From: Ilumatobacter sp.
GTDB taxonomy: Bacteria > Actinomycetota > Acidimicrobiia > Acidimicrobiales > Ilumatobacteraceae
Direction of reading: 5' to 3'
DNA length: 64,000 nt
Assembly: GCA_018666235.1 (NCBI GenBank)
Contig: JABJAB010000044.1
Location: forward strand, 1-64,000
The notes beneath the pieces are model-generated. The model saw nothing but the letters and a program-made list of their open reading frames with translations. It was not told where the DNA came from and did not search any database. The translations under genes and the position numbers were made by a program. This document shows positions 9,177 to 17,150 of this stretch, piece after piece; position 1 is the stretch's first letter; each line of letters opens with the position of its first letter.

Positions 9177-10420
9177 CGGCGGCGCCCGCGGCGGTCGACC
9201 CGACGGTTGCGGGCCGAACCGTTGCACTCGATTGGGTCGAGGCGAACGGATATCCAACGAAACGTCACGATGCGTGGCGCTACGCACCGCATCAGCAACT
9301 CACTGCGTTGTCGTTCGGTCCTCCAGTCACGCTCGCATCGAGTGTGCCTGACCTCGAGGCTCAGATTCCTGTTCTCGATGGCCCGCGCATCGTCGTGGTC
9401 AACGGTGTGGTCGATGTCGAGCTCTCTTCGATGACTGGTCCGGCGGGTCTCCACCTGTCGAGCCTGCTCGATGCCCGTCGGGAACAACCGGAGCGCATTT
9501 CGTCACACTTCGATCGTGGCGACAGTCAGATCACCGACGCCTACATGGCGCTCAACTTGGCGTTCGGTGGCGACGGTGCTGTGGTCCTCATCGACGATGA
9601 TGTTGTTCTCGACGTGCCGATTCACATCGTGGACATCGAAGTGCCAGACGAGACACGCAATGCGTCGTGCACGGGTGTGGTCATCGAGTTGGGTGCCCGC
9701 AGTTCGGCCACAGTTGTCGAGACCCGCATTGGTGTCGGCGCCGAATTCGGCGGTTCGAATATCCGCACCACCATCACATTGGGCAACGCTGCCTCGCTCG
9801 AGCACGTGCTCCTCCAAGACGTGCCGCCGAGCCACGTCCACCTCAGCAGTATCGATGTGCACCAGGCTGCGGACAGCCGGTTCTTGGCTCGTTCCTTCAA
9901 CCTCGGCGCCTCCTACGGACGTGCGGCCTACGACGTCGATCTCGCGGGTCCTGGTGCCCATGTCGACCTGTCGGGTCTGTTCTTTGGCTTCGGCGACCAG
10001 ATTCTCGATCAGCAGATCAATGTCGTTCATTCCGCCGAGAACTGCACGAGCCGCCAGTCCTTCCGAGGCGTGCTGGATGACGAGAGCACCGGAATTTTCA
10101 ACGGTGGCATCGAGGTCCATCCGGGTGCCGATGGCACCGACGCGGAACAGTCGAACCAGAACCTGATTCTCTCCGATCGGGCCGAGATCAATACCCAGCC
10201 ACGGCTCGAGATCCTTGCCGACGAGGTGGCCTGCAAGCACGGAGCCACCGTCGGCCAGCTCGACGACACCGCGATGTATTACATGCGGTCGCGGGGCATC
10301 CCTGCGACCGAGGCTCGCCGCCTGCTCATCAATGGCTTCGCTGACCAGGTCGTCGACGAAGTCGGCATCGAATCGGTGCAAGCCTGGATCACCAGCCGCC
10401 TCGGACACGACGATGTCTGA
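9173..10420 (+). CDS. sufD: Fe-S cluster assembly protein SufD
   Basis: A 415-residue SufD, the partner of SufB in the scaffold complex. Near the N-terminus KRHDAWRYAPH matches the SufD motif for the 'W+YT' region. The C-terminal beta-helix carries ILDQQINVVHSAENCTSRQSFRGVLDDES and the ending DDTAMYYMRSRGIPATEARRLLINGF, both family hallmarks. The start is GTG 9173, overlapping the sufC stop by 4 nt. The length is normal and no domain is lost. The 3' end overlaps sufT by 8 nt. Confidence 0.95.
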   Translation: MTAAPAAVDPTVAGRTVALDWVEANGYPTKRHDAWRYAPHQQLTALSFGPPVTLASSVPDLEAQIPVLDGPRIVVVNGVVDVELSSMTGPAGLHLSSLLDARREQPERISSHFDRGDSQITDAYMALNLAFGGDGAVVLIDDDVVLDVPIHIVDIEVPDETRNASCTGVVIELGARSSATVVETRIGVGAEFGGSNIRTTITLGNAASLEHVLLQDVPPSHVHLSSIDVHQAADSRFLARSFNLGASYGRAAYDVDLAGPGAHVDLSGLFFGFGDQILDQQINVVHSAENCTSRQSFRGVLDDESTGIFNGGIEVHPGADGTDAEQSNQNLILSDRAEINTQPRLEILADEVACKHGATVGQLDDTAMYYMRSRGIPATEARRLLINGFADQVVDEVGIESVQAWITSRLGHDDV

Positions 10421-10979
10421 TCAGTCCGTCAGTGTCGGCAAGACCAAGGGCTTCACTCTGCCGCGTGCGGCCGTCGCCACGATCGTGCCTGCGGGCCATC
10501 AGGCGACCCTCGCCGCCGGTGACCGGGTCACGCTGCTCCAGGCGCTCGGTGCCACCGCAACGGTGACCACCCGTGATGGCGAAATGGCACGTCTTTCCCG
10601 GCAGGACTCGATCGACTTCGGGTTCATCGATGCCCCGGACGGTTCTGCAGTCGCGAGTGATGCGCCGTTCAGCATCGACCGGGTCTGGGAAGCCGCGACG
10701 ACGGTCTATGACCCGGAGATCCCAGTCGACATCGTTGAACTGGGCCTCGTCTACCGCGTCGATGCCGAACAGTTGGATGGCGGTGGCTGGCACGTTGACA
10801 TCGACATGTCGGTCACGGCCCCGTTTTGCGGGATGGGTGACATCTTGCGGCTCGACCTCCGTGACGCGGTCGCAGCAGTCACCGGGGTCGACACCGTTGA
10901 CGTGAAGTTGGTCTTTGACCCTCCGTGGGACGCATCGCGTCTCTCCGATGTCGCCCGCCTTGAACTGGGAATGTTCTAG
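10413..10979 (+). CDS. sufT: SufT-like Fe-S assembly factor (MIP18/DUF59)
   Basis: A 188-residue protein with a DUF59/MIP18 domain in the C-terminal half. TTVYDPEIPVDIVELGLVY (about 97-114) is the domain hallmark, and SVTAPFCGMGDI carries the conserved cysteine. The N-terminal half is a beta-rich extension with a CheW/PAAR-like GxRVTLLQA stretch, as seen in the SufT proteins fused to the end of bacterial suf operons. SufT helps deliver Fe-S clusters to target enzymes when cluster demand is high. ATG 10413 overlaps sufD by 8 nt. It is the last gene before a strong hairpin. Confidence 0.88.
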   Translation: MSDQSVSVGKTKGFTLPRAAVATIVPAGHQATLAAGDRVTLLQALGATATVTTRDGEMARLSRQDSIDFGFIDAPDGSAVASDAPFSIDRVWEAATTVYDPEIPVDIVELGLVYRVDAEQLDGGGWHVDIDMSVTAPFCGMGDILRLDLRDAVAAVTGVDTVDVKLVFDPPWDASRLSDVARLELGMF

Positions 10980-10996
10980 CCGCGAACAGGAGATCT

Positions 10997-11023
10997 CTCG
11001 ACGCAGCTCTCGGCTGCGTCGAG
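10997..11023. terminator. Hairpin between convergent sufT and copZ
   Basis: An 11-bp perfect stem (CTCGACGCAGC paired with GCTGCGTCGAG) with a 5-nt TCTCG loop sits 17 bp after the sufT stop and 8 bp before the copZ stop on the other strand. It has no U-tract on either strand, so it may act as a bidirectional actinobacterial hairpin terminator or as an mRNA 3'-end stabiliser. Confidence 0.6.
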
Positions 11024-11031
11024 TCGGAGTG

Positions 11032-11238
11032 TCAACGCACGACGTCGTAGCCGGCGTCTTCGATGACGGCGATGATGGCACCGCTCTCTCCGCCATGGAC
11101 AGTGACGGTCTTGGCGTCGATGTCGACGTCGACGCTCCGGATGTCACCCAGGCCGTGTACCGCGGCCTCGATCGTGGACTTGCAGTGCCCGCACGAGATC
11201 TCCGGGACGGAGTAGGTGGTCGTTGCTGCGTCGGTCAT
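11032..11238 (-). CDS. copZ: Copper chaperone, heavy-metal-associated domain protein
   Basis: A 68-residue single HMA domain. The metal-binding loop EISCGHCKSTIE holds the two cysteines of a CxxC site, with Gly-His between them. The ferredoxin-like fold ends with AVIEDAGYDVV, typical of CopZ/Atx1 chaperones. It would shuttle Cu(I) to the HMA domains of the ATPase encoded just upstream (39 bp away). AGGAG lies 6 nt before the ATG. It is probably co-transcribed with copA and controlled by the same metal-responsive promoter. Confidence 0.9.
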   Translation of the reverse strand: MTDAATTTYSVPEISCGHCKSTIEAAVHGLGDIRSVDVDIDAKTVTVHGGESGAIIAVIEDAGYDVVR

Positions 11239-11277
11239 GTCGTTCTCCTGAGAATGGTGTTGTTGGATGAGTGCAGT

Positions 11278-13758
11278 TCAGCCCGCAACAGCACTCGGTG
11301 ATGCTGTTCGCGGTGCCTTCGGTGCGAAGCGTCGGAGGCGAATGCTGTTGAGCACCACGCTGATCGACGAGAACGCCATGGCGGCTCCTGCGATCAGTGG
11401 GCTGAGCAGGCCGGACACGGCGAGTGGGATGGCGATGGTGTTGTAGCCGAATGCCCAGAACAGGTTCTGCACGATGGTGCGGTAGGTCCGCCGGGACAGT
11501 TCGATCGCGGTGACCACGCCGGCGACGTCGCCGCGCATCAGTGTGAGGTCACTGGATTCGATCGCGACGTCGGTACCGGTTCCGATCGCGATGCCGAGAT
11601 CGGCTTGGACGAGTGCGGGGGCGTCGTTGACGCCGTCGCCGACCATCGCCACGACTTCTCCGGCTGCTTGGAGGCGTTGCACTTCGCTTTGCTTGTCTTT
11701 GGGGAGCACTTCGGCAATCACACGGTCGATGCCAACGGCGTCGGCGATGGATTGTGCGGTGCGTGCGTTGTCGCCGGTGATCATCGCCACGGTGAGGTTG
11801 AGGTCATGGAGTTGTCGCACGGTGTCGATTGCTGATGGCTTGAGGGTGTCTGCCACCGCGATGACTCCACGGACCTCGCCGTCCCAACCGGCGAACACTG
11901 CGGTCCGACCCTTGTTTTCGAGCTTGGCTGCTGCGTCGTCGAGCGCCGCCGGGAGTTCGAGCGATGCCTGCGCGGCGAGTTCGCGGCGCCCGACCCAGAC
12001 GGTGGTGCCATCGACGTTGGCTCGGATGCCGTGACCGACAATGGTGCCGAACTCGGTGACCGGGTCGACGGAGCCGTGCAGTTCGCGTGCGGCGTCGGCA
12101 ATGGCGTGTCCGATCGGGTGCTCGCTGTCGGCTTCGACGGCGCCGGCTTTGGCGAGGAGCTCTGCTTCGTGGGTGCTGCTTGCGGCGACGATGTCGGTGA
12201 CCGCCATCGCTCCCTGGGTGAGGGTGCCGGTCTTGTCGAAGACGACGGTCGTGATGCGCCGGGTGCGTTCGAGTACTTCGACGGACTTGATGAGGATGCC
12301 GAGCTGTGCGGCGCGGCCCGTGCCGACCATGATCGCCATCGGAGTTGCCAACCCGAGCGCACAGGGGCAGGCGATGATCAGGACCGCGACTGCGGCGTAC
12401 ACGCCGTCGCTGACGCTGCCACCGATGACCGTCCAGCCGAGGAAGGTGAGCAGCGAGATCGACATCACGACCGGGACGAACACGGCCGAGATCCGGTCCG
12501 CTAGCCGCTGCGCTCCGGACTTGCCGGTCTGGGCGTCTTCGACGAGCTTGACGATCTGGGCGAGTGCTGTTTCTGAGCCGATCGCCGTCGCCCGGATGGT
12601 GAGCACGCCCGATGTGTTGACCGTGGCGCCCGCGACGGTGTCTCCGACGGTCTTGTCGACGGGCAACGATTCGCCGGTCAGCATCGATTCGTCGACTGCA
12701 CTTGCACCTTCGGTGACTTCGCCGTCGACGGGCACTTTTTCGCCGGGGCGAATCTTGATGAGATCGCCGACCTGGACGGACTCGACCGGCACCATCTCTT
12801 CGACACCGTCACGCACGAGGCGTGCTTCTTTGGCGCCGAGTTCGACGAGAGCTCGCAGCGCCTTGCCGGCACGGCCTTTGGCCCGGGCTTCGAGGTAGCG
12901 GCCGAGGGTGATGAAGAACATGATCACCACAGCTGCTTCGAAGTACAGCTCCATGCCGCCGGTGAACAGTTGGTAGGTCGAGAAGGTGAACGCGGAGAGC
13001 GTGCCCATTGCAATGAGCGTGTCCATATTCGCCGTCAGGTGGCGGGCGCGTTGGGCGGCGCCGACGAGGATCGGCCAACCGACGTAGAACTGGACCGGGA
13101 TCGCGAGGGCGAACTGCAGCCAGCGCAGCGCGGTGTTCTCCATCGCGAGGTCGTGGTACAGCATGGTCGAGACCATGAACGCGGCGATTGGCGCCGAGAT
13201 GATGGCTCGCCGGAGCCACATTGCTTGCTGCTGTGCCTCGTCGCGGTCGACTTGGTCGGCGCGTTCGGCTGCGGTCGGACCCGATGCAGTCTGGTCGGCG
13301 GCGATGTCAGTGAGTTCGTAGCCGGCCTTCTCGACGGCGTCGGCGAGCAGTCGGGCGTCGAGGTGTTCTCCTGGGAGCGCGGTGACGGTGGCTCTGCCGG
13401 TGGCGTAGTTCACTTCGGCGTCGGCGATTCCCGGCTGGCGCTGAAGGACTTTCTGGATTCGGGCGGCACATGAGCCGCAGGTCATACCGCCGACGGCGAA
13501 TTGCCCGGCGGCGGATTCGATTGTTTCGGGCGCGTGGAGGGTGTAGCCGGCTCGTTCGACTGCTGACTGCACTGCGGCGAGGTCGACGGTGTCGTCAACC
13601 GAGACACGCGCTCGGCCGGTCGCGAAGTTGACGTCGGCATGGGTAATGCCTGGCTGCTTGGCGAGGGTTTTCTGGATCCGCGCCGCGCACGATCCGCAGG
13701 TCATGCCGTCGACGTCGAGATCGAGGATCTGTTGCCGGTCGAGGAGTTGATCGGTCAT
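11278..13758 (-). CDS. copA: Cu(I)-exporting P1B-type ATPase with two N-terminal HMA domains
   Basis: An 826-residue P-type ATPase in the cytoplasmic membrane. Two HMA domains each carry GMTCGSCAARIQK, at about residues 20-30 and 90-100. TGES marks the actuator domain. CPCALGLATP is the ion-binding CPC in TM6, and VFDKTGTLT the phosphorylated Asp. GDGVNDAPAL is the hinge. The late helices have GYN and MAFSS, the residues expected for Cu(I)/Ag(I) pumps. I place the start at ATG 13758, not the ATG at 13821. A MerR-family promoter overlaps the extra 21 codons, with its predicted transcription start exactly at 13758, giving a leaderless mRNA. It is followed by copZ and preceded by its likely regulator. 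Confidence 0.93.
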   Translation of the reverse strand: MTDQLLDRQQILDLDVDGMTCGSCAARIQKTLAKQPGITHADVNFATGRARVSVDDTVDLAAVQSAVERAGYTLHAPETIESAAGQFAVGGMTCGSCAARIQKVLQRQPGIADAEVNYATGRATVTALPGEHLDARLLADAVEKAGYELTDIAADQTASGPTAAERADQVDRDEAQQQAMWLRRAIISAPIAAFMVSTMLYHDLAMENTALRWLQFALAIPVQFYVGWPILVGAAQRARHLTANMDTLIAMGTLSAFTFSTYQLFTGGMELYFEAAVVIMFFITLGRYLEARAKGRAGKALRALVELGAKEARLVRDGVEEMVPVESVQVGDLIKIRPGEKVPVDGEVTEGASAVDESMLTGESLPVDKTVGDTVAGATVNTSGVLTIRATAIGSETALAQIVKLVEDAQTGKSGAQRLADRISAVFVPVVMSISLLTFLGWTVIGGSVSDGVYAAVAVLIIACPCALGLATPMAIMVGTGRAAQLGILIKSVEVLERTRRITTVVFDKTGTLTQGAMAVTDIVAASSTHEAELLAKAGAVEADSEHPIGHAIADAARELHGSVDPVTEFGTIVGHGIRANVDGTTVWVGRRELAAQASLELPAALDDAAAKLENKGRTAVFAGWDGEVRGVIAVADTLKPSAIDTVRQLHDLNLTVAMITGDNARTAQSIADAVGIDRVIAEVLPKDKQSEVQRLQAAGEVVAMVGDGVNDAPALVQADLGIAIGTGTDVAIESSDLTLMRGDVAGVVTAIELSRRTYRTIVQNLFWAFGYNTIAIPLAVSGLLSPLIAGAAMAFSSISVVLNSIRLRRFAPKAPRTASPSAVAG

Positions 13759-13764
13759 GTTGTC

Positions 13765-13796
13765 AACGTACGCCTTCCAGTCCAGGGCAAGGTCAA
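13765..13796 (-). promoter_or_regulatory. MerR/CueR-type promoter and operator of copA
   Basis: On the reverse strand TTGACC (13791-13796) and TACGTT (13765-13770) are separated by a 20-bp spacer. This is the over-long spacing that MerR-family activators correct by untwisting DNA. The spacer contains a partial dyad, CCTT..C / G..AAGG (13773-13792), like known copper operators. The first base 6 nt past the -10 element is the A of the copA ATG. Confidence 0.75.
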
Positions 13797-13836
13797 GCGA
13801 CGGTGAAGCGACGTCGGACACATCGCCGGGAGCGAT

Positions 13837-14244
13837 TCAGCCGGCGGCGGCGTCGGTGATGATCTGGCACCTGTTCGCGTCGGTGCACTTTGCCGGGTCA
13901 AGCGCTCCGGCACGTCGATACATCGCCTGCAGTTCGACACGGGCGGCCTCAAGTTCGACGATCCTCTCGTCGAGTTCGTCGAGGTGCTGTCGAAGGAGCG
14001 CCTTGGTGTGCTCGCAGGTCTGGCCGCCCTGATCTTTAATCTCGAGGATCGACTTGATCTCCGCGAGCGCGAGCCCGGTTGACTGGGCTTGCTTGACGAA
14101 GTCGAGTCGCTCGACCGCAGCGGGCCCGTAGGAGCGATAGCCGGAGTCTGTTCGCGCTGGTTCGTCGAGGACGCCGATCGACTCGTAATAGCGAATGGTC
14201 TTGGTGGTGACTCCGGCGGTGTTGGCGAGTTCTCCGATCTGCAT
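13837..14244 (-). CDS. MerR-family metal-responsive regulator (CueR/ZntR-like)
   Basis: A 135-residue MerR-family regulator. The N-terminal winged helix MQIGELANTAGVTTKTIRYYESIG is complete. It is followed by the dimerisation helix (about 78-112) and a C-terminal metal-binding loop with C120 and C126 (AKCTDANRCQ). C77 at the start of the long helix (QTCEHTK) is notable: in characterised family members Cys here marks divalent-metal sensors, while Cu(I) sensors have Ser. The gene lies directly upstream of copA, whose promoter has a MerR-type operator, so it very likely controls copA-copZ. I chose ATG 14244 because family similarity begins there. Confidence 0.88.
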   Translation of the reverse strand: MQIGELANTAGVTTKTIRYYESIGVLDEPARTDSGYRSYGPAAVERLDFVKQAQSTGLALAEIKSILEIKDQGGQTCEHTKALLRQHLDELDERIVELEAARVELQAMYRRAGALDPAKCTDANRCQIITDAAAG

Positions 14245-14276
14245 GCAGACCACGGTATCGAGGCCACACCCACCCA

Positions 14277-14296
14277 ACCTTGCTGTTGACTGGAAT
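14277..14296. promoter_or_regulatory. Possible second MerR-type operator upstream of the regulator gene
   Basis: ACCTTGC....GACTGGAA recurs here with nearly the same bases and spacing as in the copA operator, 33 bp upstream of the regulator's ATG. No good -35/-10 pair with a 19-20 bp spacer is visible on either strand. It is therefore a candidate autoregulatory site rather than a clear promoter. Confidence 0.35.
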
Positions 14297-14408
14297 CTTT
14301 CTGCGTGACGCGACCCGAACGGTGCTGCAGTCGCTCCGACCGAGGCATTGCGCCACAACTAGGGTCAAGGTCGCGTTGTTTCAACCCTTCGATGCTGAAA
14401 GGCCTTGC

Positions 14409-14993
14409 ATGCTCTTCCCGATTCGCAAGATCGTGAGTCTGACCGAAGAGATTCGGTCAGATCATGGCCCCGCCCCCGCTACCCCGCTCTTCAAGGGTGC
14501 CATCGCCGCAGTTGTCGGCAACCCGTACGTTGGTCAATACGTCGATGATCTCTCGCCGGCCTCAGATGAGCTGCGCGCGCTCGGCGAAGAGTTGGGTGGC
14601 CAGTTGATTACCCACCTCGGAGGTGACCCGTCCGCTATTGAGAGTTACGGCAAGGGCGCCATCGTCGGGGGTGCCGGCGAGATTGAGCACGGCGCCATGT
14701 GGCACATTCCCGGCGGTGGTGGGATGCGAGCGGCCATCGGCCGAGGCACGTCGATTGTGCCGTCGACCAAGAAGGTGGGTGCGATGGGTGCGCGGCTCGA
14801 TGTTCCGCTCACTCACCTCGATTGGTCGTATGTGGGCAGCCACTACGACGCAATTGAGATGGGGGTGTCTGATGGACCCCGGCCCGATGAGATGGTGTTG
14901 ATCTTGGCCATGGCCACGGGTGGGCGGATCAACGCTCGTCTGGCTGGCGGGTTCACGATTGAGGATCAGGGCAAGCCGGGGATGCCGGCATGA
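14409..14993 (+). CDS. Amino acid synthesis family protein (DUF1185)
   Basis: A 194-residue protein of the DUF1185/AA_synth family (PF06684-type). The family core is visible as ESYGKGAIVGGAGEIEHGAMW, IPGGGGMRAAIG and STKKVGAMGARLDVPLTH. The biochemical function is not established. The name comes from an indirect link to amino acid synthesis, and members often sit with amidohydrolases or dehydrogenases. GAAAGG lies 7 nt before ATG 14409. The stop overlaps the next gene's ATG (ATGA), so it should be co-translated with the dehydrogenase and may act in the same catabolic step. Confidence 0.8.
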   Translation: MLFPIRKIVSLTEEIRSDHGPAPATPLFKGAIAAVVGNPYVGQYVDDLSPASDELRALGEELGGQLITHLGGDPSAIESYGKGAIVGGAGEIEHGAMWHIPGGGGMRAAIGRGTSIVPSTKKVGAMGARLDVPLTHLDWSYVGSHYDAIEMGVSDGPRPDEMVLILAMATGGRINARLAGGFTIEDQGKPGMPA

Positions 14994-15868
14994 GGGTCGC
15001 AGTCATTGGCCTTGGTCGGATGGGTTGGCCAATCGCCGGTCATCTTGCGGGCGGCGAACATGGCCACGAGGTCAAGGTGTTTGATATCTCAGCCGAGGCA
15101 ACGGCTGCGTGGGCCGGCGAGCACGCTGGTGAAGCGGCGGCGTCGGTTGCCGATGCGGTCAGCGGCGCCGATGTGATTGTCTCGTCGTTGCCTGCCGACA
15201 AGGAGATGCGCGTTGTTGTCGACGAAGCGCTTGCCCATGTCGCTGAGGGCGCGATCTGGATCGACCACTCCACGATTTCTGCTTCGGGAGCGCGCCAGTT
15301 CGCTGATGAGCTCGCCGACCGTCGAGCGCATTTTCTGGACGCTCCGGTGTCGGGCGGCGTTGATGGTGCTCGCAACGGTTCGCTCACCGTCATGGTCGGT
15401 GGCGATGAGGACGCGTTTGCCCGGATCGAGTCGTCGATGGCTGCTTACGCGGGCCGAGTCACCCATATGGGGCCGTCCGGAGCTGGCCAGATCACCAAGA
15501 TGACGAACCAGATTTGTGTTGTTGGCGTCGCCCAGGCGTTGGCCGAGGGGCTGGATTTCGCGATCAACGCCGGTCTGGATCCGGAACGAGTGGTGCATGT
15601 GATGACCCAGGGGTCCTCGACGTCGTGGGAGATGGAGAACCGGGCTGCGCAGATGATTGCCGGCGAATACGACTTTGGGTTCTCGACGACTCTGATGCGC
15701 AAAGACGTCGGCCTGGTCCTCGACGAGGCGAGTGCGATGAATGTGTCGTTGCCGGTGACGGCAATGGTTGCTCAGTTCCTTGCCGACGTTCATGCCCTCG
15801 GCGGAGCCGACTGGGATTGGTGCAGCTTGATGGAGCGGCAGCGGCGACTTTCTGCGCCAGACGGCTGA
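14990..15868 (+). CDS. 3-Hydroxyisobutyrate dehydrogenase-like NAD(P)-dependent oxidoreductase
   Basis: A 292-residue beta-hydroxyacid dehydrogenase. VIGLGRMGWPIAGHL at the N-terminus is the Rossmann dinucleotide-binding motif. Substrate binding is shown by DAPVSGGVDGA. The catalytic Lys region GPSGAGQITKMTNQI is intact, and LMRKDVGLVLDEA closes the helical domain. Substrates in this family are 3-hydroxyisobutyrate, tartronate semialdehyde, 6-phosphogluconate or succinic semialdehyde, and the sequence alone does not decide between them. It is coupled by a 4-nt overlap to the DUF1185 gene. Confidence 0.85.
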   Translation: MRVAVIGLGRMGWPIAGHLAGGEHGHEVKVFDISAEATAAWAGEHAGEAAASVADAVSGADVIVSSLPADKEMRVVVDEALAHVAEGAIWIDHSTISASGARQFADELADRRAHFLDAPVSGGVDGARNGSLTVMVGGDEDAFARIESSMAAYAGRVTHMGPSGAGQITKMTNQICVVGVAQALAEGLDFAINAGLDPERVVHVMTQGSSTSWEMENRAAQMIAGEYDFGFSTTLMRKDVGLVLDEASAMNVSLPVTAMVAQFLADVHALGGADWDWCSLMERQRRLSAPDG

Positions 15869-15941
15869 ACAGCGTTCGGTCGTCGCCGCGAACCATCAGC
15901 GTTGCGACCAGACAGCCACTGCTCGTTTCCGAGCGTTGAGG

Positions 15942-16027
15942 TGCCCGGGACGGGATTTGAACCCGTACTCCACGTTCGTGGAAGGGGGGTTTAAGCCCCC
16001 CGCGTCTGCCAGTTTCGCCACCCGGGC
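15942..16027 (-). tRNA. tRNA-Leu (anticodon UAA)
   Basis: The reverse strand folds into a class II tRNA of 86 nt. The acceptor stem is GCCCGGG/CCCGGGC with discriminator A. The D arm has TGGCGAAA..GGCAGAC. The anticodon loop is CTTAAAC (anticodon TAA) on a GC-rich stem. The long variable arm is CTTCCACGAACGTGGAG, and the T arm has GGTTCAAATCC. CCA is not encoded. It reads UUA and UUG codons, rare in a genome this GC-rich, and is the counterpart of Streptomyces bldA. Confidence 0.95.
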
Positions 16028-16097
16028 GGGTTGCGTGCTCTCACACTCCGGACCAGGTTAGAGCGAGTCGCTGTTCGACAGCACCTACGCTTGAGAG

Positions 16098-16547
16098 ATG
16101 GCTCTCCAAGATTCCCTCGCTGACACGCAGATGAAGTTCATGAACCTCGTCCATCGCAGTATCCGCACGATTTCGTTTGGTCGCGTCGGCAACACACTCG
16201 GCTCGATGCCAGTCGTCGAACTGCACGCCGTGGGCCGCAAGAGCGGCAAGGCGCGCACAACCATGCTCACCACACCGCTCCAGGAGAACGGCAGCTACGT
16301 GATCGTGGCGTCCAAGGGAGGCGACGATCGCGACCCGGAGTGGTATCTCAACATTGTTGCCAACCCCGATGTGAGCCTCGTGATTGGGGACGGCACACGT
16401 GTGGACGTGACGGCTCGAACCGCCACGGCCGACGAGAAGGCCGAGATGTGGCCCAAGATCGTCGACGCCTACAAGGGCTACGCCGGGTACGCACAGAAGA
16501 CCGACCGTGACATCCCGGTGGTGATCTGCGAACCACGCACTCCCTGA
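16098..16547 (+). CDS. Deazaflavin-dependent (F420) nitroreductase-family protein, DUF385
   Basis: A 149-residue protein of the DUF385/Ddn family, split beta-barrel enzymes that use F420H2. The hallmark VVELHAVGRKSGKARTTMLT is followed by YVIVASKGGDDRDPEWYLNIVANP, the cofactor-binding region, and WPKIVDAYKGYAGYAQKT near the end. Members reduce quinones, nitroaromatics or biliverdin-like substrates; the physiological substrate here is unknown. It supports an F420-using actinobacterial host. Confidence 0.9.
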   Translation: MALQDSLADTQMKFMNLVHRSIRTISFGRVGNTLGSMPVVELHAVGRKSGKARTTMLTTPLQENGSYVIVASKGGDDRDPEWYLNIVANPDVSLVIGDGTRVDVTARTATADEKAEMWPKIVDAYKGYAGYAQKTDRDIPVVICEPRTP

Positions 16548-16664
16548 GCTTGAGGAGCGCCCGTCGATCAGGTCGGGCCAGTACCGATCAAGTCCACCGG
16601 TGCGGACCACGCGCATTGCTTGAGCGTCATCACCAGCAGCGCGCTCCGGGCAACCCGGTCGGTT

Positions 16665-17012
16665 TCATGCTGCACCGCGCGCAACGTGTGACCGAGCAGA
16701 GTTCGAAAGCTGAATCTCTGCACCCTCGGTCATCACAGCCCACAGGTCGGTCCGCACTCGGTCGGCATGGGGCGGTACCAGTCGGTTTGCGACGATCACT
16801 CCCTCGATCATGTCGGCGAGTACTGCTCCGAGGGGTCGATTCTTGACCCGGATGGACACCACTGCTCCTTTCGGGCGTCGCCGGATGCTGCGTTCGATGC
16901 CGACAAGCCGTGGTGGGCAGCGATAGCTCGGCGCGTCGAGGCCCAGACTGCGTGCTGCACGGCTGAGCGTGCGTGCCGCATGGGCAAACTCGACGGTTGA
17001 GGCGAACTCCAT
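16665..17012 (-). CDS. Hypothetical protein, basic, 115 residues
   Basis: A 115-residue protein I do not recognise as a named family. The start at 17012 gives MEFASTVEFAHAARTLSRAAR, followed by a basic stretch (GIERSIRRRPKGAVVSIRVK). An acidic-hydrophobic second half contains LGAVLADMIEGVIVANRLVPP and ADRVRTDLWAVMTEG. It has no signal peptide or membrane segment. Codon use matches the neighbours, with strong G/C at third positions, which supports real coding. It lies alone between the DUF385 gene and a repeat-rich gap. Confidence 0.6.
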   Translation of the reverse strand: MEFASTVEFAHAARTLSRAARSLGLDAPSYRCPPRLVGIERSIRRRPKGAVVSIRVKNRPLGAVLADMIEGVIVANRLVPPHADRVRTDLWAVMTEGAEIQLSNSARSHVARGAA

Positions 17013-17067
17013 GACCTCACTATGACGACGCGCGCTCACAGAGTTGCCCGGCGCGGTGCCTTTAGCG

Positions 17068-17114
17068 ATCTCGGCGCGTCCTGCCCAGCAATCCGCCGCT
17101 CCGCCCACCGAGTT
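17068..17114 (+). repeat. 47-bp dispersed palindromic repeat, copy 1
   Basis: It begins ATCTCGGCGCG, has the core GCCCAGCAATCCGCCGC, and ends CACCGAGTT. The ends are inverted repeats of each other. It has the same length and layout as the other copies listed. Confidence 0.8.
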
Positions 17115-17150
17115 CGACACACGCCGTGCCAACCGCGCGTGCCTTTAGCG

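Noticed and set aside
13759..13821. Earlier start for copA adding 21 residues
   Set aside because: A MerR-type promoter with 20-bp spacer overlaps this stretch and its predicted start is the A of ATG 13758.
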